The notes below the pieces were generated by a model. It was not told the DNA's origin and did not search any database. It saw only the letters and a program-made list of their open reading frames with translations. A stretch of 6,264 bases of DNA from Leucobacter sp. UBA1945 (GTDB taxonomy: Bacteria > Actinomycetota > Actinomycetes > Actinomycetales > Microbacteriaceae): positions 8,382-14,645 of the forward strand of contig DDEV01000098.1 of NCBI GenBank assembly GCA_002336855.1. The letters run 5' to 3'. Position 1 is the stretch's first letter; every line of letters starts with the position of its first letter. Positions 6,205-6,264 of this stretch are shown one piece after another. The translations under genes were made by a program, and so were the position numbers.

Positions 6205-6264
6205 ATGAGTCGTTTGGCCGCTGACAAGGATCTGCTGATCGTGCGCGTCGCCGAGCTCTACTAC
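6205..6264 (+). CDS. Probable SorC/DeoR-family sugar-responsive transcriptional regulator, N-terminal fragment
   Basis: Only 20 residues are present (MSRLAADKDLLIVRVAELYY) before the window ends. The DKDLLIVRVAELYY pattern closely resembles the first helix of SorC-family regulators. In that family it is normally followed by a glycine and a Q-x-E-I-A helix-turn-helix, and then a sugar-phosphate-binding effector domain. The reading frame is open from the ATG to the edge. Support also comes from the operator-like palindrome upstream, which is usual for such autoregulated genes. These regulators generally control sugar or polyol catabolic operons, so targets probably lie to the right. The short length limits certainty; another helix-turn-helix family is possible. 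Confidence 0.7.
   Translation, partial: MSRLAADKDLLIVRVAELYY

Noticed and set aside
1..6264. CRISPR array, tRNA/rRNA gene, insertion sequence or phage module
   Set aside because: No regularly spaced repeats, no cloverleaf-like segments, no transposase-like protein and no terminal inverted repeats were found on reading both strands.

Overview
The window looks like chromosomal DNA of a high-GC Gram-positive actinobacterium. The basis is strong G/C preference at third codon positions in every gene, a Ski2-like helicase of the actinobacterial DUF3516 type, and genes that lack a Shine-Dalgarno sequence but carry a -10 box directly upstream of the ATG. A member of the Microbacteriaceae is my best guess, but this is inference from general style and not a marker-based placement.

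Layout, left to right. (1) Positions 1-575, minus strand: the N-terminal 191 residues of an Old Yellow Enzyme type NADH:flavin oxidoreductase (YqjM/XenA class), cut by the left edge. (2) Positions 576-653: a compact divergent promoter region with an apparent leaderless promoter for each flanking gene. (3) Positions 654-3302, plus strand: an 882-residue DExH superfamily 2 helicase with a long C-terminal region of unknown function. (4) Positions 3360-4739: a non-hydrolysing UDP-GlcNAc 2-epimerase (WecB/MnaA). It overlaps by 4 bp (GTGA) with (5) positions 4736-6121: a membrane-bound family 2 glycosyltransferase carrying the D, DxD, TED and QxxRW signature of processive polysaccharide synthases. 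(6) Positions 6122-6204: an intergenic region with a perfect 16-bp palindrome and a leaderless-type -10 box, leading into (7) position 6205 to the right edge: the first 20 residues of a probable SorC/DeoR-family sugar-responsive regulator.

Functionally the clearest unit is the epimerase-glycosyltransferase pair. The epimerase would make UDP-ManNAc from UDP-GlcNAc, and the translationally coupled glycosyltransferase could use that sugar, or UDP-GlcNAc, for a cell-surface polysaccharide. The oxidoreductase, helicase and regulator look like independent transcription units. No RNA genes, insertion sequences, CRISPR arrays or convincing intrinsic terminators were seen, and no stretch over 300 bases lacks a gene. 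Most of the window is ordinary. The points most worth following are the two-gene glycan cassette, the operator-like palindrome, and the consistent leaderless/leadered split between genes.
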